Positions 9,848-19,802 are shown, numbered from the stretch's first letter. The stretch is DNA of 64,000 nucleotides from Marinobacterium aestuarii (GCF_001651805.1 NZ_CP015839.1:3038001-3102000), one strand, 5' to 3'. The notes: generated by a model from the letters alone, not told the origin. Translations and numbers: made by a program.

Positions 9848-12800
9848 TTAACCGCCGGCCTGAGCCAGGTCGAACAGCTCGCGCATGGCGACGGTAAAGA
9901 TTGCACTGTCGTTGCCACTGCTGGCACGCAGCTCGCTGAGCATCTGCTGCCAGCGCCCCAGCAAGGATGCCTGGCGCTCGAGCCAGTCTTCCACCAGCGC
10001 TGTCGGATCGGCGCTTTCGGCCCCTTCTTCCAGCACGTTGACCGTCAGTACCCGCATCTGGGTGTTGAGGTCTTCGCGCAGACCGTCGCGAGCCATGGAC
10101 TGCCAGTGGTTACCGACCTCAATGGCCCGTACCTGCTGATCAAACCAGTGCAGCTCAAGTCGCTGGGCCAGATCGAAGTAGACCGCAGCCACCCGCTCCA
10201 GCGCCTGGCCGGTTTGCGCCGCCGCCTCGATAACACCCAGCAGCGCATAGAGGCTGTCCGCTGAGGCCACCCTGGCCGCGAGGGATTCAGGTACACCAGC
10301 GTCCACCAGGGCGCTGCTGCGCTGCTGCCAATCGTTCAGCGGCTCGCCCTGCAGACGCTGCGCGATGGTCGGGCTGATCGTGCGGATACCCGGCTGGTAG
10401 CGCTCGACCGTAGCCGCCACTTCCAGGGTCCCGCGCTGCTTGAGCAGGAACCAGTAGCTGGCCCGGCGCACCAGGCGCATCAGGTCCAGCATCATGTCCT
10501 GCTGCAACTGCGCCGGCACCTGGTTGTCCAGGGCTTCGATCTCGCGCCACAACGGCTCGATATCATACAGCTCGCGGGCAATCACGTAGGCTGCGGCAAT
10601 GGCCGCCTGGTCGCGCCCGCTGGCCTGCTGCAGATGCTGCATGAAGGTGATACCCATGTGGTTCACCAGCGCATTGGCAATCTGGGTGGCGATGATTTCC
10701 GAGCGCAGGCGGTGGTTCTGTACCTGCTCGGGGAAACGCTGCACCAGCTGATCCGGGAAGGCCGTGGCGATGGCCCGGGACAGAAACGGGTCTTGGGTGA
10801 TCCATGAGCCGGTCAGTTTTTCCTTCAGCTCGGCCTTGGTATAGGAAATCAGTACCGACAGCTCCGGCCGGGTCAGCCCCAGCTGCTGGGCCTTGCGCTC
10901 CTGCAATACCTCGTCGGAGGGAATGAACTCCAGCGAACGCACCAGCCGGCCCGACGCCTCCAACCGGTGAATCAGGCGGATGTAGTCATCCAGCGAACTG
11001 CGCGAATGCGTTTTCGCGATACTGATGGCCAGCGTCTGACTGTAGTTGTTCTTCAACACCAGGCGGGCGATTTCCTCGGTCATCTCGCGCAGCATGGCGT
11101 TGCGCTGCTTGACCGTCATGTCGCCGTTGGCCACAACTTCGTTGAGCAGGATCTTGATATTGACCTCATGGTCGGAACAATCCACGCCACCGGCATTATC
11201 GATAAAGTCGGTGTTGGATGCGCCGCCGTGCAGGCAGTATTCGATGCGCCCGTGCTGGGTGAAGCCCAGGTTGCCGCCCTCGCCCAGCACCCGGCAACGC
11301 AGCTGCTTGCCGTCAATACGCAGGGAGTCGTTGGCCTTGTCGCCGACATCGGCGTGGCTCTCGTGACTGGCCTTGACGTAGGTGCCGATACCGCCGTTCC
11401 AGATCAGATCGACCTGGGCACGCAACAGCGCCGACAACAGTTCTGTCGGTGCCAGACGGTCGGCCGTAATGCCAAAGCGCTGTTTCATTTCGGGGCTGAT
11501 CTCGATCCACTTGGCGCTGCGCAGGAAGATGCCGCCACCGGTGGAAATCAGGCTGCGGTCATAGTCATCCCAGCTCGAGCGGGGCAGCACAAAGAGGCGC
11601 TCGCGCTCAACGTAGCTGCTGGCAGGATCGGGTTGTGGGTCGATGAAAATATGCAGATGGTTAAAGGCCGCCACCAGACGCGTATGGCGCGACATCAGCA
11701 TGCCGTTGCCAAACACATCGCCTGCCATATCGCCGATGGCCACCACGGTGAATTCCTGCGTCTGGGTGTCGAGCCCCAGCTCACGGAAATGCAGTTTGAC
11801 CGACTCCCAGGCGCCCCGCGCCGTGATGCCCATTTTCTTGTGGTCGTACCCCTGGCTGCCGCCGGATGCAAAGGCGTCGCCGAGCCAGAAGCCGTATTCC
11901 TCGGCGATTTCATTGGCAATGTCGGAGAAGGTCGCGGTGCCCTTGTCCGCCGCCACCACCAGATAGGGATCATCCTCGTCGTGACGCACCAGCCCTTTGG
12001 GCGGTACCAAATCGGCCCCCACCAGGTTGTCAGTCACATCCAGCAGTGCGCGAATAAATATCTGGTAACAGGCAATACCCTCGGCCTGAATCTCGTCGCG
12101 GTTGCCATTCACCGGCAGCGCCTTGGGCACAAAGCCGCCCTTGGCGCCCACCGGCACGATGACGGCATTCTTGACCTGCTGCGCCTTCACCAGGCCCAGC
12201 ACTTCGGTACGGTAATCCTCGCGCCTGTCCGACCAGCGCAGGCCACCACGGGCGACCTTGCCGCCGCGCAGGTGTACACCCTCAACCCGGGCCGAGTACA
12301 CGAACACCTCGAACATGGGCCTGGGCAACGGAATATCGGCGATGCCGTGGGGGTTGAGCTTGAAGGCAAAATAATCCTTCAGCTCGCCCTTGGCATCGGG
12401 CTGATAGTAGTTGGTCCGCAGCGTGGCCTGAATCAGCTCCAGAAAGCGCCGCAGAATCTTGTCATCGTTGAGGTTATCGACCTTGTCGAGGCCCTCGATG
12501 ATGCTGGCGGCAATACGCTCGGTCAGGGCCTGCACCTTGCGGCTGCTCTGACGGCCCGGCTCAAAGCGCGCCTTGAACAGCGCCACCAGCAGACGGGTCA
12601 GGTACAGATGACGTCCCAGCGCCTCGGCGATATAGGGCTGACTGAAGCCAAAGCGGATCTGCTGATTGTAACGGGCATAGGCCCGCAGCATGGCGACTTC
12701 GCGCCAGGACAGGTTGGCGCCTATCACCAGACGGTTAAACTCGTCGCTTTCGGCCCGCCCGGCCCAGACACTGGAAAAGGCATCCTGGAAGTTCTGCTTC

Positions 12801-14686
12801 ACGTCCTCCAGCACCACCGGCTCCACGCTGTCGTAGCGCAGGGTGAAATCGTGAATCCAGAAACGGGCGCCGTCGCGGCGCTTGACCTTGTAGGGGTGTT
12901 CGCCCACCACGCGCATGCCGAGTTTTTCGAGCACAGGAATAACATCGGACAGGATCAGCGGCTGCTGCGGATGGAACAGCTTGAAGCGCAACACTTCGCG
13001 GCTCTGCTCCAGCACACGGTAAAAGCTCAGGTTGATGGTGCGACTTGCATCCAGCTGTTCAATGCGCTGGATATCGTAGACCGCGCTGCTGGGACTGAAA
13101 TCCTCTCGATAGGCGGTCGGAAAGGCGTGGCGATAGTGATTAATCAGCTGATTGCCAAGCTCTTCACCGGCGCTCTCGATCAGGGCGGCGTGCAGATCTT
13201 CGCTCCAGGCCTTGGATATCTCGATGACCTCGGCTTCGATGGCCTGGGCGTTAAATTCCAGCGTCCTATCCGGGTCCACCTGCAGCACAAAATGCACCCG
13301 TGCCAGCAGCGATTCGCTAAAGCGGGTGGTGAACTCGCAGTCACGGGCGCCGAAGTGTTCAATCAGGCGCTGCTGCACCTGCAGGCGCAGCGCTGTGGTG
13401 TACAGATCCCGCGGCACAAAATAAAGGCAACTGACAAACTTGGAGCAGCTGTCACGGCGAATCAGCAGTTTGACCTTGCGGCGCTCCTGCAGATTGAAAA
13501 TACCCATGGCCATGTCGAACAGCTCATCGTCATTGGCCAGAAACAGCTCATCACGCGGCAGTTCGGCGATGATCTGCATCAGCGCCTTGCCGCTGTGACC
13601 ATGGGGGTCGAAGCCGGCCCGCGCCAGGGCCTTTTGCGCGCGGCGGCGCAGCAGCGGCACCTGCAATGGCGGCTCGACGTACACTGGCGAAGTCCAAAGG
13701 CCGTAGAAACGATGTTCGCCGCAGACATCACCTGCTGCATCAAAGCGCTTGATCACCACCAGATCCTGATGCGCCGGACGATGTACCCGGGAGCGCACGG
13801 CATCCTTGGCAAAAGTCAGGGGATCGGAGCAGAGCATGAAATCCCGTTCTTCGGCGCGTAACTCACTGCCGCTGCGGCTGCGCCCGCTCTGGGCGTGCAG
13901 TTTCAGGGTACCCAGCTCGCTGCCGGCAACTCGCTTCACGCCAAAGGCGTCTCCGGCACCGCTGAAGGCCAGCTCGTCGTACCCCAAAAAGGTAAAACGG
14001 TCGTTCAGCATCCAGTCGCAAAAGGCCGCCGCTTCCGTTACAGAATCAGCAGAAGTACCTGCTTTCTGGACACGAAGCTCATCGCGCAGGCTTTCAAGGC
14101 GCCCGCGCATGGCCGGGAAATCCGCCACCGAGGCCCGCACTTCGCCCAGCACTTCGCTCAACTGAGCCTGCAGTGCCTTGAGTTCGTCCGCCGCACTGTG
14201 ACGATCGACTTCCAGATAGATCAGTGCCTCGCGCAGAGCGCCTTCGGTGCCTTTGTCTACCAGCCCGAGCACGCTGCCGCTGCTGTCGCGGGACAGATCC
14301 AGCACCGAGCTGTGCACCACATGAATCGCCATTTCACGGCGGTTCATCTCCATTCGCAGGGAGTCCACCAGAAAGGGCATATTAGGGTGAAGGATCTGAA
14401 TGACGGTGTGATTGCAGTGCCAGCCATGCTGTTCCAGGTCGGGGTTGAACACCCGCAGCCGTGGTTCGTGAGCGTCGCTTTCGTGAAGAAACTGAAAGCA
14501 GGACAAGGTCGCACCATAGAGATTGTCGAGCCGCCGCTCGGCCAGCTCCTCATAGGGTGAGACCCGATAGTAGGCCGCGGCGAAGGCGCCCACCTGGGCA
14601 ACGGTGTCAGATGCCAACCGGCTTTCGAATAGTTCACCCAGCTGCGCCAGCAGCCGCTTCTTATTATCGCTTCGTTGCTCGGACAT
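9848..14686 (-). CDS. gdhB: NAD-specific glutamate dehydrogenase, large (GDH-180) type
   Basis: 1612 residues, matching the about 1600-residue class of NAD-dependent glutamate dehydrogenases found in Pseudomonas and Streptomyces. It oxidatively deaminates glutamate to 2-oxoglutarate and ammonia with NAD+. The N-terminal half carries ACT-like regulatory segments; the catalytic core includes VPVGAKGGF near residue 845 and the dinucleotide-binding region with GDMAGDVFGNGM near 990. It is monocistronic with a strong terminator behind it. A dyad-rich upstream region (14849-14874) is a possible regulatory site. A long plus-strand frame inside this gene is an antisense shadow. Confidence 0.96.
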   Translation of the reverse strand: MSEQRSDNKKRLLAQLGELFESRLASDTVAQVGAFAAAYYRVSPYEELAERRLDNLYGATLSCFQFLHESDAHEPRLRVFNPDLEQHGWHCNHTVIQILHPNMPFLVDSLRMEMNRREMAIHVVHSSVLDLSRDSSGSVLGLVDKGTEGALREALIYLEVDRHSAADELKALQAQLSEVLGEVRASVADFPAMRGRLESLRDELRVQKAGTSADSVTEAAAFCDWMLNDRFTFLGYDELAFSGAGDAFGVKRVAGSELGTLKLHAQSGRSRSGSELRAEERDFMLCSDPLTFAKDAVRSRVHRPAHQDLVVIKRFDAAGDVCGEHRFYGLWTSPVYVEPPLQVPLLRRRAQKALARAGFDPHGHSGKALMQIIAELPRDELFLANDDELFDMAMGIFNLQERRKVKLLIRRDSCSKFVSCLYFVPRDLYTTALRLQVQQRLIEHFGARDCEFTTRFSESLLARVHFVLQVDPDRTLEFNAQAIEAEVIEISKAWSEDLHAALIESAGEELGNQLINHYRHAFPTAYREDFSPSSAVYDIQRIEQLDASRTINLSFYRVLEQSREVLRFKLFHPQQPLILSDVIPVLEKLGMRVVGEHPYKVKRRDGARFWIHDFTLRYDSVEPVVLEDVKQNFQDAFSSVWAGRAESDEFNRLVIGANLSWREVAMLRAYARYNQQIRFGFSQPYIAEALGRHLYLTRLLVALFKARFEPGRQSSRKVQALTERIAASIIEGLDKVDNLNDDKILRRFLELIQATLRTNYYQPDAKGELKDYFAFKLNPHGIADIPLPRPMFEVFVYSARVEGVHLRGGKVARGGLRWSDRREDYRTEVLGLVKAQQVKNAVIVPVGAKGGFVPKALPVNGNRDEIQAEGIACYQIFIRALLDVTDNLVGADLVPPKGLVRHDEDDPYLVVAADKGTATFSDIANEIAEEYGFWLGDAFASGGSQGYDHKKMGITARGAWESVKLHFRELGLDTQTQEFTVVAIGDMAGDVFGNGMLMSRHTRLVAAFNHLHIFIDPQPDPASSYVERERLFVLPRSSWDDYDRSLISTGGGIFLRSAKWIEISPEMKQRFGITADRLAPTELLSALLRAQVDLIWNGGIGTYVKASHESHADVGDKANDSLRIDGKQLRCRVLGEGGNLGFTQHGRIEYCLHGGASNTDFIDNAGGVDCSDHEVNIKILLNEVVANGDMTVKQRNAMLREMTEEIARLVLKNNYSQTLAISIAKTHSRSSLDDYIRLIHRLEASGRLVRSLEFIPSDEVLQERKAQQLGLTRPELSVLISYTKAELKEKLTGSWITQDPFLSRAIATAFPDQLVQRFPEQVQNHRLRSEIIATQIANALVNHMGITFMQHLQQASGRDQAAIAAAYVIARELYDIEPLWREIEALDNQVPAQLQQDMMLDLMRLVRRASYWFLLKQRGTLEVAATVERYQPGIRTISPTIAQRLQGEPLNDWQQRSSALVDAGVPESLAARVASADSLYALLGVIEAAAQTGQALERVAAVYFDLAQRLELHWFDQQVRAIEVGNHWQSMARDGLREDLNTQMRVLTVNVLEEGAESADPTALVEDWLERQASLLGRWQQMLSELRASSGNDSAIFTVAMRELFDLAQAGG

Positions 14687-15078
14687 CGAATCCTTTAACC
14701 CCTTGTTGCTCAGACAGTGCCGAAATCAACCGCAGCGCACAGAACGCGAGTGTGAGCATCCACGGCCAACCTGATGGAATTCAGATTCTCTCAACTCTAG
14801 GCGTTATCGAAGTAAAAAGATTGTCAAAGGCTGGGTTTTCTTTGCGAAAACGTACGTTATTAACCTGGGTTAATGCTTGCAGCAGAGATGTTGCATCATT
14901 GGCCTGATCTGGAACCAGGGCCCAATGCAAACGGCGCCTCTACCCGACGAAGCCCAGCAGGTCCACGCACCTGCGCCCACACTTTTAGGCTAAAGAGTTA
15001 TGCCGTGACCGCATCCATGCCCGCCAGGGATGGCGGAGATACTGAAATAACAGGAGGTAACGAAACAGGCGCTGCGGA
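14687..15078. other. Non-coding gap upstream of gdhB
   Basis: 392 bp without a convincing gene. It contains the gdhB promoter region, the palindromes described separately, and the short 3' flank of the 3D-domain gene. A short plus-strand frame here has no recognisable motif and atypical composition, so it is not called. Confidence 0.6.
14849..14874. promoter_or_regulatory. Paired palindromes upstream of gdhB (candidate operator)
   Basis: Two palindromes lie side by side: AACGTACGTT at 14849-14858 and ATTAACCTGGGTTAAT at 14859-14874 (7-bp arms, 2-bp centre). They are about 165-190 bp upstream of the gdhB start codon, in a locally AT-rich stretch. Binding by a dimeric regulator is inferred only from symmetry. 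Confidence 0.4.
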
Positions 15079-15603
15079 TCAGGAGTCCTGATTTTCCCAG
15101 CGAATGACAACGGGCCTTTTGCCCCAGGCGAGCGCAGCATCCTCATCCACACCCATATAGATATCGATCTTGCGGGCCCAGCGGCGGTGCATTTTATCGA
15201 GCACCTGATAGCGCCCCGGGAGACCTTCGATTTCGACTTCGGTGCCGGGTTCAAGACCCATGCCCAGCAGATCGCGGGAGACGGCAATGGCCTTGAGGCC
15301 AGGCTTGAGGCGGTGACCCCAGGCGCCAATATTGGCCTTGCCCTGAGTCTGGTCTGGCAGTGAATTGTACGCGGTAGCAGTCACCTTGAGCTTGACCTTC
15401 GAATCCGCAGCGCCCCCACCTTGCAGCGAATCGAGCGCCAGCGTGCGGATCTTGCCGCTGTTTTTAGCCTGAGCTGCCGTTTTATCGGCAAGCTTTTCGG
15501 TAGCCCAGCTGGCATTGGTGCCGGACAGGAAGACCAGGGGCATGGCCAGCAGCACCGTTACCAGCGGGCGCATCAGGCGCTTCGGAAGCTTGTTCAGCAT
15601 CAT
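15079..15603 (-). CDS. Exported 3D-domain protein
   Basis: 174 residues. Residues 1-35 form a signal peptide (basic start, hydrophobic core TVLLAMPLVFLSG, then ASWA). The rest is a 3D (three-Asp) domain, the double-psi barrel also found in MltA and RpfB-like proteins: LKVTATAYNS, GLKAIAVSRD, PGTEVEIEGLPG, VLDKMHRRWARKIDIYMG, and the final LAWGKRPVVIRW. Such proteins act on or bind peptidoglycan in the periplasm. The lytic catalytic role is unproven because the rest of MltA is absent. It is monocistronic on the minus strand. Confidence 0.87.
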   Translation of the reverse strand: MMLNKLPKRLMRPLVTVLLAMPLVFLSGTNASWATEKLADKTAAQAKNSGKIRTLALDSLQGGGAADSKVKLKVTATAYNSLPDQTQGKANIGAWGHRLKPGLKAIAVSRDLLGMGLEPGTEVEIEGLPGRYQVLDKMHRRWARKIDIYMGVDEDAALAWGKRPVVIRWENQDS

Positions 15604-15822
15604 AAAAAATACGTTAATTCACTTAATTGCACGCAGTGTGCCAGATAACCGTATCAGCGCCTAGCCTGTTTCTGCGCCTATTAATAATTCTCATTTAGAT
15701 TCTGTCTGCACCTGGATACAAGACGGCAAAAAAGGTCACAGAAGACTCTCATGTCACCGGACAAATCCGGGGGCAGCGTCTGGCCCGTTCCGGTATCATG
15801 CCCAGATCCAACAGCGACAGGA

Positions 15823-16335
15823 ATGGATGTGTCTATGCCACCCTCAACTGGCCCCGCCCTTACGCCTCGCAGGGCCTCACAGCTGCGGCTGCTACTGGTG
15901 CTTACCGCCGCCTTGCTGCTGGTCGGCCTCAGCGCGCCCATGCTGACCATCGAACAGTTCCTGTTTATCCAAAGCAGCTTTTCGGTACTGTCCGGCACCT
16001 GGCAGCTGCTGCTGCAGGGGCAGTATTTGCTGTTCCTGCTCATCGCAGGTTTCAGTATTGTGTTGCCGACGCTCAAGCTGCTGGTGCTGTATCGCCTGAC
16101 CGGTGCTGCGATAGAGCACGACAGTCGCCTGCCGCGCTACCTGAAGCTGATGCACGATTACGGGCGCTGGTCGATGCTTGATGTCTTCGTGGTCGCGGTA
16201 CTGGTGGTGACGGTAAAGCTCGGCGCCATCGCCCAGGTGCAGATTCATTACGGCCTCTATGCCTTTTGCGCCGCCATACTGCTCACCCTTTTTATTACTG
16301 CACGCATCAGCCGTCTCCAGCCCGACAATGACTGA
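15823..16335 (+). CDS. PqiA-like inner membrane protein (single PqiA unit)
   Basis: About 170 residues with four hydrophobic segments: LLLVLTAALLLVGLSAPM, LLLQGQYLLFLLIAGFSIVL, MLDVFVVAVLVVTVKLG and FCAAILLTLFITA. The sequence FSVLSGTWQLLLQGQYLLFLL, then PTLKLLVLYR and HDYGRWSMLDVFVVA, matches one half of paraquat-inducible protein A, a partner of MCE-type lipid transport proteins. No MCE gene is nearby. The start is uncertain: in-frame ATGs at 15823 and 15835 are both plausible. It is followed within a few bases by hrpB, so the two are probably co-transcribed. Confidence 0.82.
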   Translation: MDVSMPPSTGPALTPRRASQLRLLLVLTAALLLVGLSAPMLTIEQFLFIQSSFSVLSGTWQLLLQGQYLLFLLIAGFSIVLPTLKLLVLYRLTGAAIEHDSRLPRYLKLMHDYGRWSMLDVFVVAVLVVTVKLGAIAQVQIHYGLYAFCAAILLTLFITARISRLQPDND

Positions 16336-16368
16336 GGCATGGCTGCATCACCTGGCACGCCCTACTCC

Positions 16369-18945
16369 ATGACTGCATTACCCATCGACGAGATATTACC
16401 CGCCCTGAAACAGGCACTGACCCTGCATACCGAAGCGGTGCTGGAAGCACCGCCCGGCGCCGGCAAAACCACGCGCGTACCCCTGGCGCTGCTGCATGAA
16501 CCCTGGCTGGCAGGCCAGAAAATCCTCATGCTCGAACCCAGGCGCCTGGCCGCCCGGGCCGCCGCCGAACGCATGGCGCAAAGCCTCCAAGAAAAGGTTG
16601 GCCAGCGCGTAGGCTACCGCATCCGTTTTGATACCCGGGTCGGACCTGAGACGCGCATTGAAGTGGTCACCGAAGGCATTCTGACCCGCATGCTGCAGTC
16701 CGACCCCTCACTTGAGGGCGTCGGCCTGGTGATTTTCGACGAGTTTCATGAACGCAGCCTGGATGCGGACCTCGGTCTTGCCCTGACGCTGCAGGGCCGG
16801 GCACTGCTGCGCGACGACAACCCGCTGCGCCTCCTGCTGATGTCTGCCACCCTCAATGGCGATGCCAGCGCCCGCCTGCTGGGCGGCGCGCCACTGATTC
16901 GCAGCCAAGGCCGCAGCTGGCCGGTCGACATCCACTACGGCGCAGGCGCCCAGCCGGGCGAGCGTATCGAGCCGCGCGTTGCCGCCACAGTGATGGAAGC
17001 GCTGTACGAAGAGAGCGGCAGCGTGCTGGTGTTTCTGCCCGGGCAACGGGAAATTCGCGAGACCCATCGCCTGCTGCGCGACCAGCTGCATTCATTCAAC
17101 GCAGGCAGTGATAGCATCCTGCTCAGCCCGCTGTACGGCGACCTCAGCCTGGACGCCCAGCGCAGCGCCATTGCCCCGGCAGCACCCGGCCAGCGCAAAG
17201 TGGTACTGGCGACCGCTATCGCCGAAACCAGCCTGACCATTGAGGGCGTGCGGGTGGTGGTCGACAGCGGCCTGAGCCGTCAGGCCGTATTTGACGCCGC
17301 CACCGGCATGTCACGCCTGCAGACCCGTCGCCTGTCACGGGCCTCCAGCGTGCAGCGCGCCGGACGCGCCGGGCGTACCGAGCCCGGCCTGTGCTACCGC
17401 CTCTGGTCCGAAAGCCAGCAACAGGCTCTCAGCCCCCACAGCGAACCTGAAATACGCCAGGCGGATCTGGCGCCGCTGGCGCTGCAACTGCTGCAATGGG
17501 GCATTACCGACCCGAACGAACTGGCCTGGCTCGATGCACCGGCTCCGGGGCCTTACCAGCAGGCGCTGGATTTGTTGCACCACCTGGGTGGCGCGCGGCA
17601 CGAAGGCCCGCGCTGGAGCCTGACACCCCACGGCGAACGCATGGCGCAGCTGCCAGCCCATCCGCGCCTGGCCCATATGCTGCTGGAGGGGTGCCGACTC
17701 GGCCTGCTGGAGCTGGCCTGCGATCTGGCCGCGCTGCTGTCCGACCGCGACCCCCTGGGGCGTGCCCAGGCCGACATAGCCCTGCGGCTTGCCTGGCTGC
17801 ACGGTGACATCAAGCGCCAACCCCAGGAACGCGCCCAGTGGCAGCGCCTGCGCCAGCAGGTCGAGCAGTTCCGTACCCTGTGCCGCAAGCTCGACGTACC
17901 ACAGAGTGCGAGCAAGCTATCCCGGGACAATGCCATCGCCGTACTGATCGCCTGCGCCTATCCCGACCGCATTGCCGTGCGCCGCCAACCCCAGGGGCTG
18001 GACTACCAGCTCAGCAACGGACGCAGCGCCCGCATGAACCCGGACGACCCGCTGCGCAATGCGCCCTGGCTGGCAACAGCACAGCTGAGCGGGCGCAGTG
18101 GTGACAGCGTGGATCGCATCCAGCTTGCCGCTGCGCTGGATCCTGCGCTGTTTGATGGTCCCCTGGCCGCCCTCGTACAGACCCGCGACCAGATTCACTG
18201 GCAGGACAGTGAAAACCGCCTCATTGCCGAACGCCAGCAGAAGATCGGCAATCTGGTTCTGGCCCGTGAAGCCCTCAATCGCATCGAACCCGAGGCCCGG
18301 GCGGGCGCACTCTGCGCCCTGATCCGCAAGCGCGGCCTCGGCCTGCTGCCCTGGACCCAGAACCTGCAGCGCTGGCGCACCCGCGTGACCTTTGTACGGC
18401 GCCAGGCACTGCTGCAGAATGCCAATGCAGGCAGCGATGCCGTCTCAGACACCACTCCAGAAACCGATTGGCCCGACCTGTCCGATCAGGCCCTGCTCGA
18501 TACGCTTGAGACCTGGCTGCTGCCCTGGCTCGACCGGGTCAGCCATATCAATCATTTCGCCGCCCTGGATCTAAGTGCCATCCTGCACAACCGTCTGCCC
18601 TGGCCTCTGCCGCAGCAACTGGACGCGCTGGCGCCTGAGCACTATCAATTGCCCTCCGGCAATCGCGCGCGCATCGACTACGAACAGGATCCCCCGGTGC
18701 TGGCGGTCAAACTGCAGGAACTGTTCGGCTGCTCACAGACACCGCGCATCGGCCGGGTCGCTCTGAAATTGCACCTGCTCTCACCGGCACAGCGCCCGCT
18801 GCAGGTGACTCAGGATCTGGTGAGTTTCTGGAACAACAGTTACCGCGACGTACAGAAGGATATGAAGGGACGCTATCCCAAGCACCACTGGCCGGACGAC
18901 CCCATGGCCGCCACGCCTGGCACGGGCATAAAGCGCCGAAAGTAA
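16369..18945 (+). CDS. hrpB: ATP-dependent helicase HrpB
   Basis: 858 residues from the ATG at 16369; an in-frame ATG 30 bases upstream is possible, but MTALPIDEILPAL aligns with the usual HrpB beginning. Walker A APPGAGKTT is at 27-35 and the DEAH-type box reads DEFH (124-127), both typical of HrpB. RNA-helicase motifs (SAT, RAGRAGRTEPG) and the long HrpB-specific C-terminal region ending in the RYPKHHWPDDP signature are present. The cellular role of HrpB is not settled; RNA helicase activity is assumed from the DExH family. The stop overlaps the next start as TAATG. Confidence 0.95.
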   Translation: MTALPIDEILPALKQALTLHTEAVLEAPPGAGKTTRVPLALLHEPWLAGQKILMLEPRRLAARAAAERMAQSLQEKVGQRVGYRIRFDTRVGPETRIEVVTEGILTRMLQSDPSLEGVGLVIFDEFHERSLDADLGLALTLQGRALLRDDNPLRLLLMSATLNGDASARLLGGAPLIRSQGRSWPVDIHYGAGAQPGERIEPRVAATVMEALYEESGSVLVFLPGQREIRETHRLLRDQLHSFNAGSDSILLSPLYGDLSLDAQRSAIAPAAPGQRKVVLATAIAETSLTIEGVRVVVDSGLSRQAVFDAATGMSRLQTRRLSRASSVQRAGRAGRTEPGLCYRLWSESQQQALSPHSEPEIRQADLAPLALQLLQWGITDPNELAWLDAPAPGPYQQALDLLHHLGGARHEGPRWSLTPHGERMAQLPAHPRLAHMLLEGCRLGLLELACDLAALLSDRDPLGRAQADIALRLAWLHGDIKRQPQERAQWQRLRQQVEQFRTLCRKLDVPQSASKLSRDNAIAVLIACAYPDRIAVRRQPQGLDYQLSNGRSARMNPDDPLRNAPWLATAQLSGRSGDSVDRIQLAAALDPALFDGPLAALVQTRDQIHWQDSENRLIAERQQKIGNLVLAREALNRIEPEARAGALCALIRKRGLGLLPWTQNLQRWRTRVTFVRRQALLQNANAGSDAVSDTTPETDWPDLSDQALLDTLETWLLPWLDRVSHINHFAALDLSAILHNRLPWPLPQQLDALAPEHYQLPSGNRARIDYEQDPPVLAVKLQELFGCSQTPRIGRVALKLHLLSPAQRPLQVTQDLVSFWNNSYRDVQKDMKGRYPKHHWPDDPMAATPGTGIKRRK

Positions 18946-19505
18946 TGGTTCCGCCTGATGAAAATCGCACACCCGACAGCGCACGAAACACCCCTATCGG
19001 CAACAAGACGAACAGCAAGATGACAGCTCCGCAGACATCTCCTCAACCCACGGACGAACCTGCGCTCCTCGGCGCTCCCGGTGCACGCCTTGCGCTCTAC
19101 CTGCCCAACCCACCACTGATTTTGGCCAGCGAGCACGGCAAACTGCACCCCGACATACCCGACCTGATTCGGCACAATGGCAACCACTGGCGCAAGATTT
19201 TCAGCATCCTGGCCAAGCTCGGCACACCAGCGGATTGTCGCTGGCAGGATTATCGGGATCTTGAGCTACTGCACCGCCACGAGGTGATCTGCTTTGCCGA
19301 CGGCCTGCTGCCCACTGCGCAATGGCACCTGGTGGCGGGCAAAGCCAGCTGGCAGCGCCTGGGGTTTGATCCGGGCACTTTCAGCCCGCTCGACGATGAA
19401 GGCCGGGTTCTGATACGCGGGAATATACTGCTCACGCCCTACCCCGATTACCGCCAGTTCCCCAACCGCACGGTGGAACAGGTTCGCAGCCGGCTTGAAA
19501 GGTGA
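18945..19505 (+). CDS. Conserved protein of unknown function (DUF6942-like)
   Basis: 186 residues from the ATG overlapping the hrpB stop; an internal ATG at 19020 is an alternative start because the first 25 residues look unstructured. The conserved part has [38 protein letters not shown] and [14 protein letters not shown] recall this pattern from the DUF6942 family of marine gammaproteobacteria, but cannot verify it here. No signal peptide or membrane segment. The stop codon lies inside the first unit of a heptamer repeat array, so the C-terminus (QVRSRLER) may have been trimmed or extended by repeat expansion. Confidence 0.7.
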   Translation: MVPPDENRTPDSARNTPIGNKTNSKMTAPQTSPQPTDEPALLGAPGARLALYLPNPPLILASEHGKLHPDIPDLIRHNGNHWRKIFSILAKLGTPADCRWQDYRDLELLHRHEVICFADGLLPTAQWHLVAGKASWQRLGFDPGTFSPLDDEGRVLIRGNILLTPYPDYRQFPNRTVEQVRSRLER

Positions 19506-19577
19506 AAGGTGAAAGGTGAAAGGTGAAAGGTGAAAGGTGAAAGGTGAAAGGTGAAAGGTGAAAGGTGAAAGGTGAAA
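19501..19577. repeat. Heptamer tandem repeat, 11 copies of GGTGAAA
   Basis: Eleven exact, contiguous copies of GGTGAAA. The first unit supplies the TGA stop codon of the gene ending at 19505. On the minus strand the array reads TTTCACC repeats and gives artificial Phe-Thr-Phe-His-Leu-Ser-Pro frames that should not be taken as a gene. The perfect identity of units suggests recent slippage. Confidence 0.95.
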
Positions 19578-19613
19578 ACAAGATAACGGTATAAAACTGA
19601 AGCGCAAGCGGTG

Positions 19614-19677
19614 GACGATCGCCTCTGCATGTATAGGAGGCCGAATCACATCTAGAATCTCCTGCTGCTTCTGCGGC
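19614..19677 (-). pseudogene. Degenerate third copy of the minE 3' segment
   Basis: The stretch 19642-19677 matches the minE segment at about 20135-20171 with several substitutions, and 19614-19641 resembles the inserted bases of the second minE copy (19803-19948). It is therefore best explained as a decayed duplicate of that second copy. It has no start and cannot encode MinE. Confidence 0.6.
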
Positions 19678-19687
19678 GGACAGAAAA

Positions 19688-19726
19688 GCAAAGACGGAGC
19701 CCCGAATCATAGAGTTCCGTCTTTGC
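19688..19726 (-). terminator. Terminator downstream of the minE remnants
   Basis: A perfect 11-bp stem (GCAAAGACGGA with its complement) with a 17-base loop. In the minus-strand direction it is followed by TTTTCTG, so it can stop transcription coming from minCDE. Confidence 0.75.
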
Positions 19727-19802
19727 TTGCCTTTGCAGCCGGGAGCTAGCAACGCCCTCACAAGGTCAGGTTCCGTTCGGGCACGGAACGACAGGCGGGG
19801 AT

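Noticed and set aside
10967-13861. A 964-codon open frame on the plus strand
   Set aside because: It is exactly antisense to gdhB, has no recognisable domain, and arises from GC-biased third positions.
19501-19577. Possible CRISPR array
   Set aside because: Units are 7 bp with no spacers; not CRISPR.
19432-19761. Minus-strand frames with Phe-Thr-Phe-His-Leu-Ser-Pro repeats
   Set aside because: They are only the translation of the GGTGAAA heptamer array.
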